Positions 25,148 through 37,160 of a DNA stretch of 64,000 nucleotides are shown piece by piece (the first letter of the stretch is position 1; every line of letters starts with the position of its first letter). The DNA is from Heterohyrax brucei (Eukaryota; Chordata; Mammalia; Hyracoidea; Procaviidae): positions 83,784,001 through 83,848,000 of the forward strand of contig CM053148.1 in assembly GCA_028571685.1 (NCBI GenBank). Direction: 5' to 3'. The notes under the pieces are model-generated. The model did no database searches. It was not told the DNA's origin and saw only the letters and a program-made list of their open reading frames with translations. The translations under genes were made by a program, and so were the position numbers.

Positions 25148-25564
25148 CTTTATATTTTAGAATGACACATTATCCAGAATCCTACTCAGTTAAGGAAGGC
25201 TCTAAACTCAAAGCTTTAAAACTGAAAGAAATAATCCAGTGATTAACATGAAAATATGTTACTGTCATATTAAAAAGAGGGATGTACTACAGTCATTATA
25301 GTCCTTCCAGATGGAGAGGAAGTCAACAAGACTGGTAGTAATTAAAATTGAATTTACATATAGTTTATTAAGGGAGACCATAGGAGCAGCTGTAAAACAC
25401 AACAAAGATGCAACATCCTGTATCAAGAAATGTAACACAGGAATCTCAACAACTACAAAAAAGCTCTGTAAAAGGTGAAAAATCAACTCACAAGAAAAGA
25501 ATGTCAGAGAACAGACTAATAAGAACAACAGAGAAAACATTAACACAAAAATAAACATATCACA

Positions 25565-28045
25565 ATGACATCACTGAACATATACCTATCAATAATTACA
25601 TTGAATGTAAATGGACTGAATGCTCGAGTAAAGAGACATTGAGTGACATCTTGGATCAAAGGACATGATCCATCCATATGTTGCCTACAAGAAACACACT
25701 TGAGACTTAAAGATAGGAACAAATTGAAAATTAAAGGATGGAAGAATATATATCAAGCTAACGATGAACAAAGAAAAGCAGGTGTGGCAATTCTAATCTC
25801 AGACAAAATCTATTTTAAAGTAAAATCCACCATTGTGGACAAAGATGGACACTATTTATGGCTGAAAGGTTCAGTACACAAGCAAGACTTAACAATATTA
25901 AATATTTATGCACTTAATGTTAGAGCACCTAAATACGTCAAGGAAACATCGACTACACTCGAAAAGAAGATAGATCACTCCACAATAATAGTGGGAGATT
26001 TCAACACTCCACTCTCAATACTGGATAGATTATCCAGAAAAAAGCTCAGTAAAGACACAGAAGACCTTATTGCCACAATTAACCAACTAAACCTCATTGA
26101 CATATACAGAACTTTCTACACATCAGTGGACAACTACACCTTCTTCTCCAGTGCACATGGAACATTCTCCAGAACTGACCATGTGTTGGGGCATAAAGTA
26201 ATTCTCAACAAAATGCATACCATTGAGTTAATGCAAAGCATCTTCTCAGACCATGAAGGTGTAAAAGTCGAAATCAATAGCAGAAAAAAACATAGATAGA
26301 AAGTGGAACTCTTGGAAACTGAACAACATCTTGCTCAAAAAAACATGGGTTATAGAAGAAATCAAGGATGAAATAAAGAAATTCATGGATTCCAATGAGA
26401 ATGAAAACACTTCCTACCAGAACCTATGGGATACAGCCAAAGCAGTGCTCAGAGGTCTGTTTATCTCCATGAATGCACACATCTGGAAGGAAGAAAGAAA
26501 CCAAATTAAGGAACTAACCCTACAGCTTGAATAAGTAGAGAGAGACCAACAGAGGAGCCCATCAGGCAACAGAAGAAAACAGATCATAAAGATTAGAGAA
26601 TAGAAAAACAATTGAAAAAATTGAAAAGACCAGAAGCTGGTTTTTTGAAAAGATCAACAAAATTGATAAACCACTGGCTAAACTTACTAAAGAAAAGCAG
26701 GAAAGGAAACAAATAACCCAAATTAGAAATAAGAGGGGAGTGGTCACAACAGATCCAACAGAAATAAAAAATATCATAACCCAATACTATGAAAGACTGT
26801 ACTATAACAAATCTGAAGGCCTAGAGGAAATGGACAAATTCCTTGATTCATTTTCACCTACCAAAATTATCACAAGGTGAAGCAGAACAACTTAATAAAC
26901 CCATCACAAAGGAACAGATTGAAAAAGTCATCAAAAAACTGCCAATGAAAAAAAGCCCGGGCCCAGATGGCTTCACCGCAGAATTCTACAAAGCTTTTAG
27001 AGAAGAGTTATCTGCACTACTACTGAGAGTATTTCACACTATGGAAAGTGATGGAATACTCCCAAACTCCTTCTATGAAGCCAGCATAAGCCTGATACCA
27101 AAGCCAGGGAAAGACCCAATGAAAAAGGAGAACTACAGGCAAATATCACTCATGAATCTAGATGCAAAAATCTTCAACAAAATTTTTACAAATAGAATAA
27201 AACAACGTATCAAAAAATAATCCATCATGACCAAGTTGGATTCATACCAGGGATGCAAGGCTGGTTCAACATCAGGAAAACAATTAACGTGATTAACCAC
27301 ATAAATATTTCAAAAGACAAGAATCACCTGATTTTGTCCATTGATGCAGAAGAGGCATTTGAGAAAGTCCAACACCCATTCATGCTAAAAACTCTTCGCA
27401 AACTAGGCATAGACTGAAAATTCCTCAATGCGATAAGGGCCATTTACACAAAGCCTACTGCCTACGTCATTCTGAATGGAGAGAGACTGAAACAGTTTCC
27501 CTTGAGAACAGGAACTAGACAAGGATGCCCACTTCTCCTATTCAACATTGTACTAGAAGTTCTAGCCAGAGCAATTAGACAAGACCAAGAAATGAAGAGC
27601 ATCTGCATTGGCAAAGAAGAAGTCAAAATCTCCCTATTTGCTGATGATATGATTGTATATGCAGAGAATCTGAAAGAATCTATAAGTAAACTACTCAAAC
27701 TGATAGAAAAGTTCAGCAAAGTCTCAGGATACAAGATAAACATAAGTAAAATCAGTAGGATTCCTTTATACCAACAACGAGACTGTAAATGAAGAAATCA
27801 TCAAATCAATACCATTTACTATAGCCTGTAAGAAGATAAAGTACCAAGGAATTAATCTAACCAGAGAAATGGCAGACCTTTACAAAGAGAACTACAAGCC
27901 CCTACTACAAGAAACTGAGAGAGATTACGTAAATGGAGAAACCTACCCTGCTCATGGATAGGAAGACTTAACATTGTGAAAATGTCTATTTTACACAAAG
28001 CAACCTACTTATATAATGCAATCCCAATACAGGTTCCAGTGACAT
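25565..28045 (+). pseudogene. L1(+) ORF2 remnant, first part
   Basis: ORF2p is the L1 endonuclease and reverse transcriptase. The frame starts at ATG 25565 and hits a TGA after about 25 codons. The 218-codon piece 25643-26299 holds the endonuclease with ETHL, VGDFNTPL and FSDHE. Reverse-transcriptase pieces follow at 26843-27220 ([12 protein letters not shown]) and 27502-27792 (catalytic FADDM). The frame then runs into the L1(-) insertion. The C-terminal part lies at 34490-35650. Confidence 0.9.
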
Positions 28046-28050
28046 TTTTT
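28035..28050 (+). repeat. Target-site duplication, left, of L1(-)
   Basis: TCCAGTGACATTTTTT, repeated with one mismatch at 34474-34489 (TCCAGTAACATTTTTT). It flanks the nested L1 precisely and lies in L1(+) ORF2, which reads through if the insert is ignored. Confidence 0.9.
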
Positions 28051-29054
28051 TCCATTTTTTTAATTTTTACTTAACATAACTGAGTGAAAATGTACATTCA
28101 CGTATAAATTTACATGCCCACCTAAATGCAGCTTCCACTGCTCTCCTTGTCCAGTGACTGCACACTACTCCTCTCTGCTCCATACATGTCTCATCCTCCC
28201 AACAGCCTCCTTTCCCCTCCTCTCCGTCCACTCCCCTTCCTCCAGCCAGAGGTCAGCAAGATGATATCCTACAGATGCATAGAACCATAAAGTACTTTCC
28301 AATATATGGTCACTCTGCATTGCCAAGTCCAACCCATTCCTGTCCAAAGAGTGGACTTTTGCTATAATTTACGGGAAAGGGCAGCATCAGGGCCAGGGGC
28401 CATGCTCTCAGAGGAACCCCAAACTGCTAGACCATCAATTGAGGTCTTTTAGTGGAGATCTCATGATGCACCCCTTTTTATTCTTGTGTTGCCAGTGAGA
28501 CTCCTCTCTGTGAGTTCCATCGTGGCTATCGCTGGTGGTGGCCAGGCACCATACGGTTCTTTTGGTCCCAAGTCGATGTAGGTACCCACTCTTGTGGGTC
28601 TCTCTGTCTTCTCAGTGGTCTTTACTGCATGTCATTTTGGTCCTCGCTGAGCATCCGTTCCTGCTGAGTTGGGACCATTTGCTGTGTCCTCAGATGGCAG
28701 CTTGGCAGCTTTTAAGACCCCAGACGCCACTCACCAATGTGGGGTGCAGAGAGCTTTCTTAGCAAAACGCTAGTTGTGCCAATTGGCCTGGAATTCGCCT
28801 AAGAGCATGGTTCCCCGACCACCGCCCTAGCTACTCTATCCTTGCAGTATTGAGTTAAGATGGAAAGAATACTCAAGTTATGCTGAAGTCCACTTAATGT
28901 TGTTCTTGTTTCTAATGTGTGCTATCACCGCTTTCTCCCAACTAGATTTCTAGTAACTATCTAAAGTAAACCCTCCCCCACGCCCTCCCTCCCTCCACTC
29001 CCTTGTGGCTGTCAAAGAGTCTTTTCTTCTATACACAAGTCTGTTTTGGAGATC

Positions 29055-32000
29055 TTATCGTAGAGGTCTCATACAGTATTTGTCCCTTTGTCGCTGACTA
29101 CTTTCACTCAACATAATGTCTTCCTGTTGAAACCAGGTTAGGAGATGTTTCCTGGAATCATCGTTATTCTTTATCATTGCATAGTGCTCGATTGAATATA
29201 TGTACCATAGTTTACCTATCCATTCTTCTATTGTTGGGCATCTGGGTTGATTCCATCTTTTGGCTATCGTGGACTGTGCTGCAGTAAACATTCTGGTGCA
29301 TGTGTCCGTTGGTGTGAAAGGCCATGATTCTGTAGGATATATTCCAAGTAGTGGAATTACTGGGTCAAATGGTATATAGATATCCATTTTTTTAAGGAAG
29401 CACCAGATTGCCTTCCAAAGAGGCTGGACCATTTTGCAACCCCACCAGCAGTGTAGGAGGGTTCCACTTTCTCCACAGCCTCTCCAGCATTTGTTGTTGG
29501 TTTTTGTATAAGGTGTAAGATACGGATCTTGTTTCAGTTTCTTGCAGATGGATAACCAATTTTAGAAGCACCATTCGTTGAAGATACTGTTTTTACCCCA
29601 GTTTAATGTCTTAGGGCCTTTGTCGAATATCAACTGTTCATAGGCAGATGGTGTCATCTTTGGGGTCTCAATTCTGTTCCATTGATCCATCTGTCTGTTG
29701 TTTCTCTGGTTAGATTAATTCCTAGGTACTTTATCTTCTTAGGGGGCTATCGTAAATGGTATTGATTTGATGATTTCCTCCTTAACAGTCTCGTTGTTGG
29801 TATAAAGGAATCCTACTGATTTACTTATGTTTATCTTGTATCCTGAGACTTTGCTGAATTCTTCTATCAGTTTGAGTAGCTTACTTATAGATTCCTTGGG
29901 GTTCTCTGCATATACAATCATATCATCTGCGAACAGGAAGATTTTAACTTCCTCTTTGCCGATGCAGATGCCCTTTATTTCTTTGTCTTGTCTAATTGGT
30001 CTGGCTAGAACTTCTAGCACGATGTTGCATAGGAGAGGTGAGAGTGGGCATCCTTGTCTAGTTCCTGATCTCAAGGGAAAGTCTTTCAGTCTCTCTCCAT
30101 TCAGGATGATGTGGGCAATAGGCTTTCTATAAATGGCCCTTAATTGTGTTGAGGAATTTGCCGTCTATGCCCATTTTGCTAAGAGTTTTTAGCATGAATG
30201 GGTGTTGGACTTTATCAAATGCCTTTTCGGCATCAATGGACAAAATCAGGTGATCCTTGTCTTTTGTGTTATTTATGTAGTTTATCACATTAATTGTTTT
30301 CCTGATGTTGAACCAGACTTGCATCCCTGGTATGAATCCCACTTGGTCATGATGGATTAATTTCTTGATATGTTGTTGTATTCTGTTGGCAAAAATTTTG
30401 TTGAAGATTTTTGCATCTAGGTTCATGAGTGATATCGGTCTCTAGTTCTCTGTTGGTCTTTGTTGGATCTTTCCCTGGCTTAGGTATCAGGGTTATGTTG
30501 GCTTCATAGAATGAGTTTGGGAGTACTCCATCCCTTTCTATACTGTGAAATAGTTTCAGTAGCATTGGAGATAACTCTTCTCTAAGTGCTTGGTAGAATT
30601 CTGCTGTGAAGCCATCTGGGCCCGGACTATTTTTGGTTGACAATGTTTTGATGACCTTTTCAATCTGTTCCTTTGTGATGGGTTTATTAAGTTGCTCTGC
30701 CTCATGTTGTGATAATTTGGGTAGGTGGTATGAGTCAAGGAATTTGTCCATTTCCCCTAGGTTTTCAAATTTGTTAGAGTACAGTCTTTCATAGTATTCT
30801 GTTATGACATTTTTGATTTCTGTTGGATCTGTGGTGACAACTCCCCTCTCATTTCTAATTTGGGTTATTTGTTTCCTTTCCTGCTTTTCTTTAGTAAGTT
30901 TAGCCAGTGGTTTATCAATTTTGTTGATCTTTTCAAAAAACCAGCTTTTGGACTTTTCAATTTTTTAAATTGCTTTTCTATTCTCTAATTCATTTAGCTC
31001 TGCGCTAATCTTTATGGTCTCATTTCTTCTGGTGCCCGAGGGGTTCCTCTGTTGTTCTCTTTCTACTTGTTCAAGCTCTAAAGTTAGTTCCTTAATTTGG
31101 TTTCTTTCTTCCTTCCAGATGTGTGCATTCATGGAGATAAACAGACCTCTGAGCACTGCTTTGGCTGTATCCCTCAGGTTCTGGTAGGAAGTGTTTTCAT
31201 TCTCATTGGAATCCATGAATTTCTTTAATTCATCCTTGATTTCCTCTATAACCCATGTTTTTTTGAGCAAGATGTTGTTCAGTTTCCAAGAGTTCCACTT
31301 TCTATCTATGTTTTTTCTGCTATTGATTTCAACTTTGATGGCTTTATGATCTGAGAAGATGCTTTGCCGTAATTCAATGGTATGGATTTTGTTGAGCATT
31401 GCATTATGGCCTATCACGTGGTCAATTCTGGAGAATGTTCCATGTGCACTGGAGAAGAAGGTGTAGTTGTCTGCTGATGGGTGGAAACTTCTGTATATGT
31501 CAATGAGGTTTAGTTGGTTAATTGTGTCAATGAGGTCTTCTATATCTTTACTGAGCTTTTTTCTAGATGATCTGTGTAGTAATGAGAGTTGAGTGTTAAA
31601 GTCTCCCACTATTATTGTGGAGTCATCTAACTCTCTTTTGAGTGTAGTCAGTGTTTTTTCAACATATTTAGGTGCTCTGACATTAGCCAAGTAGCCAAGT
31701 GCCGTCGAGTCAGATCCGACTCATGGTGACCTCTGATATTAGGTGCATAAATATTTAATATAGTTAAGTCTTGCTTGTGTACTGAACCTTTCAGCAATAA
31801 ATATTGTCCATCTTTGTCCACGATGGTGGATTTGACATTAAAATTGATTTCTGTCTGAGACTAGAATTGCCACCCCTGCTCTTCTTTTTTCATTGTTAGC
31901 TTGATATATATTCTTCCGTCTTATAATTTTCAGTTTGTTCCTGTCTTTAGGTCTCAAGTGAGTTTCTTGTAGACAATGTATGGATGGGTCGTGTCTTTTG

Positions 32001-32092
32001 ATCCAAGGTGACACTCTGTGTCCGTTTACTGGAGCATTCAGTCCATTCACATTCAATGTAATTATTGGTAGGTATGTGTTCACTGCTGCCAT
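29055..32092 (-). pseudogene. L1(-) ORF2 remnant
   Basis: Starts MAAVNTYLPIITLNVNGLN at 32092, with ETHLR in the endonuclease. This piece ends in a stop at about 31838. Further pieces are 31690-30965 (VGDFNTQL, SDH), 30751-30127 ([19 protein letters not shown]) and 30074-29739 (FADDM). The C-terminal piece is 29432-29055 (IPLLGIYPTES). It is disrupted by stops, two internal deletions and a SINE stub at 31688-31733, and is not functional. Confidence 0.9.
31688..31733 (-). mobile_element. Very short 5'-truncated AfroSINE stub
   Basis: About 45 bases of AfroSINE 3' end (GTGCCGTCGAGTCAG) inserted in L1(-) ORF2. It is flanked by TCTGACATTAG on the left (31677-31687) and TCTGATATTAG on the right. 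The L1 reading resumes after it. The stub kept only the 3' end, as expected for target-primed reverse transcription that stopped almost at once. Confidence 0.85.
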
Positions 32093-32523
32093 TGTGATAT
32101 GTTTATTTTTATGTTGATGTTTTCTCTGTTGTTCTTATTAGTCTGTTCTGGGACACTCTTTTTTGTGAGTCGATTTTTCACCTTTTGCAGAGCTGGTTTT
32201 ATAGTTGTTGAGACTCATATGTTAGATTGCTTGAAATGGTATGATACTTCTTTGTGGTGCTTTATAGTTGCCCCTATGAACCCCCTTAATAAACTATTTA
32301 TAAACCCAATTTTAATTACTACCAGTCTGGTCATCTTCCTCTCCATCTGGAAGGACTATAATGACTGTAGTACATCCCTCTTTTTATTATGATGACACCA
32401 TAGTTTTCATGATGATCACTGGATTGCTTCTTTCCATATCAAAGCTGTGATTTACTTTGGATCCTTCCCTAAATGAATAGAGTATTGAGTAGTGTGTTGT
32501 TCTAAAATATAAAGTTAGTGGTT

Positions 32524-33474
32524 TCATTCTTCTAAGCCAAAGCCAAGAACTTCTTTCAGTATTTCTTGTAGTTTGGGTTTGGTTTTTACAAAGTCTCTGA
32601 GTTTCTGTTTATCTGGGAATGTCTTAATTTCATTTTTGTATTTGAAAGATAGTTTTGCAGGATATATAATTCTTGGTTGGAAGTTCTTCTCCTTAAAGAC
32701 TTTGAATGTGTCATGCCACTGTCTCCATGCCAGCATGGTTTCTGCTGAGAAATCTGACAAAAACCTACAGGGTTTCCCTCTGAATGTTAGCTTTGCCTTG
32801 AGTCTTGCTGCCTTTAAGAGTTGCTGCTTATGTTTCATTTTGTTAAGCTTGATTGTAATATGTTTTGGAATCTTTCTTTTGAGATCTATATTGGGCGGTG
32901 TATGATATGCATCTGAGATGTCTATATTCTCTTCCTTCATGATTTCTGGGAAGTTTTCTTTCAGCAGCTCAGCAGCAATATTCTCTGTGTTCTCAAATGT
33001 CTCACTCTGTTCAGGGACTCCAATTAATCGAAGGTTGTTCCTCTTAATAGAGTCCCACATGCTTCTTAATGTTTCTTCATTTTTCTTGTTTCTTTTTCCT
33101 GATTTCTGCTCATAGACGCTGGCATCAGTAGCTCTGTCTTCCAAGTCTGAAATTCTTTTTTCCATTTGTTCCATTCTGTTTTCTTGGCTTTGCATGGAAG
33201 TTTCTATGTCTTTGATTTTCTTCTTGATCTGTTGGATTTCAGAGTACTGGTGTTCCATCAGATCGAACAACTTGCTTAATTTTTCATTTTGTTCTGCTGC
33301 ATTTTGTATAAGGTATAGAAGGGCTCTGTATATAATCAATTTGTATTCACTTCCTGATGCTTTCATAAAAGTTTCTACATCTGGAAAACTTCTTCGTTGC
33401 TTTGTTTGGGAGCCTTCTGAAGCCATGAGTGATTGCTTGTGTGCCACAATTGTCTGTTGCTTTTTGGGTTCCAT
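32524..33474 (-). CDS. L1 ORF1p, intact 316-codon frame
   Basis: Complete ORF1 of the nested L1(-). The ATG at 33474 (MEPKKQQ) is followed by 316 codons without interruption. ORF1p is the trimeric RNA-binding chaperone of LINE-1, which packages L1 RNA in the cytoplasm. Domains in order: charged N-terminus (1-58); coiled coil with heptad-like leucine and isoleucine spacing (about 60-116); an RRM region entered at NNLRLIGVPE (146-155) and running to about 240; and a C-terminal RNA-binding domain (about 245-316) with YPAKLSF and DKQKLRDF. The length is normal for the family. The partner ORF2 is destroyed, so the element cannot move by itself. Whether the frame is ever transcribed is unknown. Confidence 0.9.
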   Translation of the reverse strand: MEPKKQQTIVAHKQSLMASEGSQTKQRRSFPDVETFMKASGSEYKLIIYRALLYLIQNAAEQNEKLSKLFDLMEHQYSEIQQIKKKIKDIETSMQSQENRMEQMEKRISDLEDRATDASVYEQKSGKRNKKNEETLRSMWDSIKRNNLRLIGVPEQSETFENTENIAAELLKENFPEIMKEENIDISDAYHTPPNIDLKRKIPKHITIKLNKMKHKQQLLKAARLKAKLTFRGKPCRFLSDFSAETMLAWRQWHDTFKVFKEKNFQPRIIYPAKLSFKYKNEIKTFPDKQKLRDFVKTKPKLQEILKEVLGFGLEE

Positions 33475-34473
33475 GTGAGTATATAGAGGCTGGAAGAGGT
33501 ACTGCGAGGATGGATTGCAAATGTTTCTCTAGCTGTCTTCAAATGTAAAGCAAAAGGTATCTGACCAGTTCACAAGTCAGTTAAGTTTTCAACTGTAGAG
33601 GTCCCTCTTCTCATCTGACAAAGTAAACACCACTATATCCAACCCCAGATGATAACAAACTAGTTCAGAGTACAGCAATGCTACTGCCCTGTTGGCCTCT
33701 GCTGACAGGGCAGCCTTAGCCAACACTGCGTGGAGTACTGGTTTTGTGATAGAAAAGCACTCTCCTGTGGGCAGGCTCTGACTCCCAAGCTAAGAATTAC
33801 ATCCAGCTGCAGCCACTGTATCCAATGTGGCGTCCTCTGCAGAGGCAGCAGACAGAGGGGCTAAAGGTGCCCAGAGGTAGTGATTCCTCTGCTTCTGTTG
33901 CAGGGCCCCCACCGGAGGCAGCACTATGCAAAATCACTACTTTTCTGTCGGAGAAGCTCTGTCCCATTTGCAGGCGCTGGCTCCCAGGCTAAGAACAAGG
34001 TCCCACTAAAATCTCGGTGCCAACATGGTGTCCCGCACACTGACCCCGAAGCTCTGCACAAACCCTGCTGAGCCAGCTACAAAACGAAAGGCTCAAAGTG
34101 TCTAGATTAACAGAGTCCCGAGCCTGGCTCTCAGAATATGGGAATTTCGCCTGCCTATACCCCCAGCAGCACGTCTGAGTCCAGCCGCCAGGCAAGACCC
34201 AGCTCCGCCCGCCAGCCGAGACAGAGGGAAAAAAAGTCAAACTGGTGCGTTTACCTTCCGTCCATGAGAACCGGGGCTAGCCAGGAGCGGGAGTCAGCGA
34301 AAGAGAGGAGGTTTTTCGCTGAGTGGTATGAAGTCCCAATTAACAGCTCTGTGTCATGTCCTGAGGCTGATTAGGTGATCAGAAGGCTCTGTTTCATTGT
34401 CAGTTCAGGTCTTGGTTTCCAGAGGGATAGAAGGAGATGTGGGCTTAGTCTGCCATCTTGACTCCGCCTCCCC
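33475..34473 (-). promoter_or_regulatory. L1(-) 5'UTR, putative L1 promoter
   Basis: About 1 kb between the ORF1 start and the L1 5' end. It is richer in G and C than its surroundings, with several CpG dinucleotides near 34000-34330. L1 5'UTRs carry an internal RNA polymerase II promoter. Direction here would be toward lower coordinates. Activity is inferred from family membership only. Confidence 0.55.
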
Positions 34474-34489
34474 TCCAGTAACATTTTTT
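34474..34489 (+). repeat. Target-site duplication, right, of L1(-)
   Basis: Partner of 28035-28050, 15 of 16 bases identical. Confidence 0.9.
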
Positions 34490-35760
34490 AAGGAGATGGA
34501 GGAACAAATTACCAACTTTCTCTGGAAAGGGAAGAAGCCCTGGATAAGTAAAGCATTACTAAACAAGAAGAACACACTGGGAGTTCTCTCATTACCCAAC
34601 CTTAGAGCGTATTACACTCCCACAGTAGTCAAAACAGCCTGGTACTGGTACAAAAACACACAGGTAGATCAGTGAAACAGAATCGAGACCCCAGAGATGA
34701 CATCATCTGTCTATGAACAGCTGATATTTAAAAAAGGCCTTAAGACATTAAAGTGGGGTAAAAACAATCTCTTCAACAAATGGTGCTGGCAAAATTGGAT
34801 ACCTATCTGCAATAAATTGAAACAAGACCATATCTTACAGCTTATATGGAAACCAACTCAAACTGGATAAAAGACCTAAATATCAGATCTAAAACGATAA
34901 GCCAGCCAAGCTCACCCAAATAAAGGTAGGAACAACAATGGAAGTTTTTAACACACAACATAGACGGAGACTTTGAAATCTGTCAAAACCACAACCAACA
35001 GAAGAGAAAATAGATAAATGGGAACTATTAAGAATCAAACACTTTTGCTCATCCAAAGCCTTTATTAATAGAATTAAAAGGCCACCTACAGAAGGGGAAA
35101 AATACCTGGCAACCATATGTCAGACTGATGCGTGATCTCCATAATCTATACAATACTACAAAACATCAATAAGAAGAAGATAAATCATCCTTAAGGAGAT
35201 GGACAGACATTTCTCTGAAAAGGAGATTCAAGCAACAAAAAAACACTTGTGGACTTGTTCATGATCTTTAGTTATTAAAGAAATTTAAAACAAAACTACA
35301 GTGAGTTACCATCTCACCCCAACAAGGTTGGCCATGATCCGAAAAATGCAAAACAACAAATGCTGGAGAGACTGTGGAGAAAGTGGAATCTCCTACACTG
35401 TTGGTGGGATTGCAAAATGGTCCAGCCTCTTTGGAAATCAATCTGATGCTTCCTTAAAAAAATGGATATAGATATACCATTTGACCCAGTAATTCCACTG
35501 CTTGGAATATATCCTACTGAATCAAGGCCACTCACACCAACGGATACTTGCACACAAATGTTTATCGCAGCACAGTCCACTATAGCAAAAAGGTGGAATC
35601 AACCCAGATGCCCAGTAACAGAGGAATGGATAGATAAACTATGATATATATGCTCAGTGGAGCACTATGCAATGATACAGAACAATGATGATTCCAGGAA
35701 ACATCTCATAACCAGGTTTCAACTGGAGGATATTATACTGAGTGGAAGAAGTCAGAGACA
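34490..35760 (+). pseudogene. L1(+) ORF2 remnant, C-terminal part
   Basis: Continues the ORF2 broken at 28050, with NFLWKGKKPWISKALLNKK near 34504-34562 and IPLLGIYPTES near 35490. Stops and frameshifts are frequent. Confidence 0.85.
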
Positions 35761-36786
35761 AAAGGACAAATATTGTATAAGACCCCTATGATAAGAACTT
35801 ACAAACAGACTTATGCATATTAGAAAAGACTCTGTGATGGCTGCAAGGGAGGGGAGGGAGGCAGAGTGGTGGGGGGAGGGTTTAGATTAGATAGTTGATA
35901 GAAATTTGGTTGGGTGAAATCAGTGACAGCACACATTAGAAACAAGAACAATATTAAGTGGACTTCAACATAACTTGAGTACTCCTTCCATCTTAACCCA
36001 GTATTGCAAGGACAAAGTAGCTGGTGTGGGGGGTCGGGGACCATGCTCACAGGGAAAATCCAGGCCAATTGGCACAACTGGCGCATTGTTAAGAGGCTCT
36101 CTGCACCCCACATTGGTGATTGGCTTCTGGCATCTTAAAAGCTGCCAAACTGCTCCCTGGGGGCACAGCCAATGGTCCCAACTCGGAAGGAACGGATGCT
36201 CACCGAGGACCAAAACGACATGGGGAAAGGAGAACCCAGAAGACAGACAGATCCACATGATTGGGCGTCTACATCGACTTGGAAACGGAAGAACCAGGTG
36301 GTGCCTGGCTACCACCGTTGATAGCCGCGATGGAGCTCACAAAGTTGAGTCTAACTGGCAACATAAGAATAAAAAGCGGTGCACCCTGAGATCTCCACTA
36401 GAAGATCGCAACTGATGGTCCAGGGGCTTCGGGGTTGCCCTGGGAGCTTGGCCCCTGGCTCTGGTGCTGCCCTTGCCCATAAATCATAAATCATAGTGAA
36501 GGTCCACTCTTCCGACAGGAATGGATGGGACTTGGCAATGCAGAGAGACCGTATCTTGGGTGCACTTTATGCATCTATAGGATATCTTCCTGCTGGCCTC
36601 TTGCTGGAGGAAGGGGAGTAGGTGGAGAGGAGGGGAAAGGAGACTGTTGCTAGGACGGGACATGTACAGAGCAGAGAGGAAGAGCGTGCTGTCACCAGGC
36701 GGGGAGAGCAGTGGAAGCTACATATAGGTGGGTATGCAAATTTATATGGGAATGTACATTTTCATTCAATTATAATAAAAGGGAAA

Positions 36787-36801
36787 AAAAACTTAAAAGA
36801 G
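36787..36801 (+). repeat. Target-site duplication, right, of L1(+)
   Basis: AAAAACTTAAAAGAG, identical to 23886-23900. Confidence 0.85.
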
Positions 36802-37160
36802 ATCTTTTGCAGTAGATTTGCCCATTACTATCAGTCTTTTTATTTTTTGTAACTGCTGCATACCTGGGTGTTATTGTGGATCTATGTAAAATGAAATCCT
36901 TCACAAGCTCAAACTTTTCTTCACTTATAGGATGGTACTTATGATTTCAGTTGTAAGAAGTTTCGTTTTCTTTAAGGGACAAACCATGCTGAAGACTCTG
37001 GTTTTGATTGGCGTCAGCAAGAGCCTCAAGTCACCTTGACCTTCAGCAGGCAAGGTTGTGTTGTCTGCACATAGAAGATTATTAAAAGTTTCTTCAACCC
37101 TGTTGCCCCATTTTTCCTCGTATACTCATAGACATATGCCTCTACTGAAGCAATTTAAAA
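36802..37160 (-). mobile_element. RTE continuation, right of the L1 insertion
   Basis: Resumes the antisense RTE broken at 23900: ATCTTTTGCAGTAGATTTGCCC, then ATGTAAAATGAAATCCTTCAC and CTTCAGCAGGCAAGGTTGTG. The undisturbed order of the same words can be read at 62080-62660. Confidence 0.8.

Larger units (their letters stand above)
28051..34473 (-). mobile_element. L1(-), full-length LINE-1 nested in L1(+)
   Basis: The 3' end is at left (T-rich tail, 3'UTR about 28060-29050), followed by ORF2 (about 29055-32100), ORF1 (32524-33474) and a 5'UTR of about 1 kb ending at the reversed start word CCATCTTGACTCCGCCTCCC. About 6.4 kb remain. ORF2 has lost internal segments near 29507 and 29700, judged against L1-A, L1-B and L1(+). 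Its 16-base target duplications are nearly intact, so it is among the youngest large insertions in the window. Confidence 0.95.
23901..36786 (+). mobile_element. L1(+), split by a nested L1
   Basis: A sense LINE-1 starting at GAGATGGAGTCAAGATGGC and ending in an A-rich tail before a 15-base target duplication. It is interrupted by L1(-) at 28051-34473, and its own sequence resumes at 34490. The 5'UTR is only about 280 bases, against about 1000 in L1(-), so roughly 700 bases were lost. ORF1 (24180-25147) and ORF2 (25565-28045, then 34490 to about 35760) carry stops and frameshifts. The 3'UTR is about 35780-36786. Confidence 0.9.

Noticed and set aside
35975-36415. 146-codon open frame in L1(+) 3'UTR
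   Set aside because: L1 3'UTR sequence found in other orientations at 5284-5972 and 42966-43651. It has no conserved frame among the copies.
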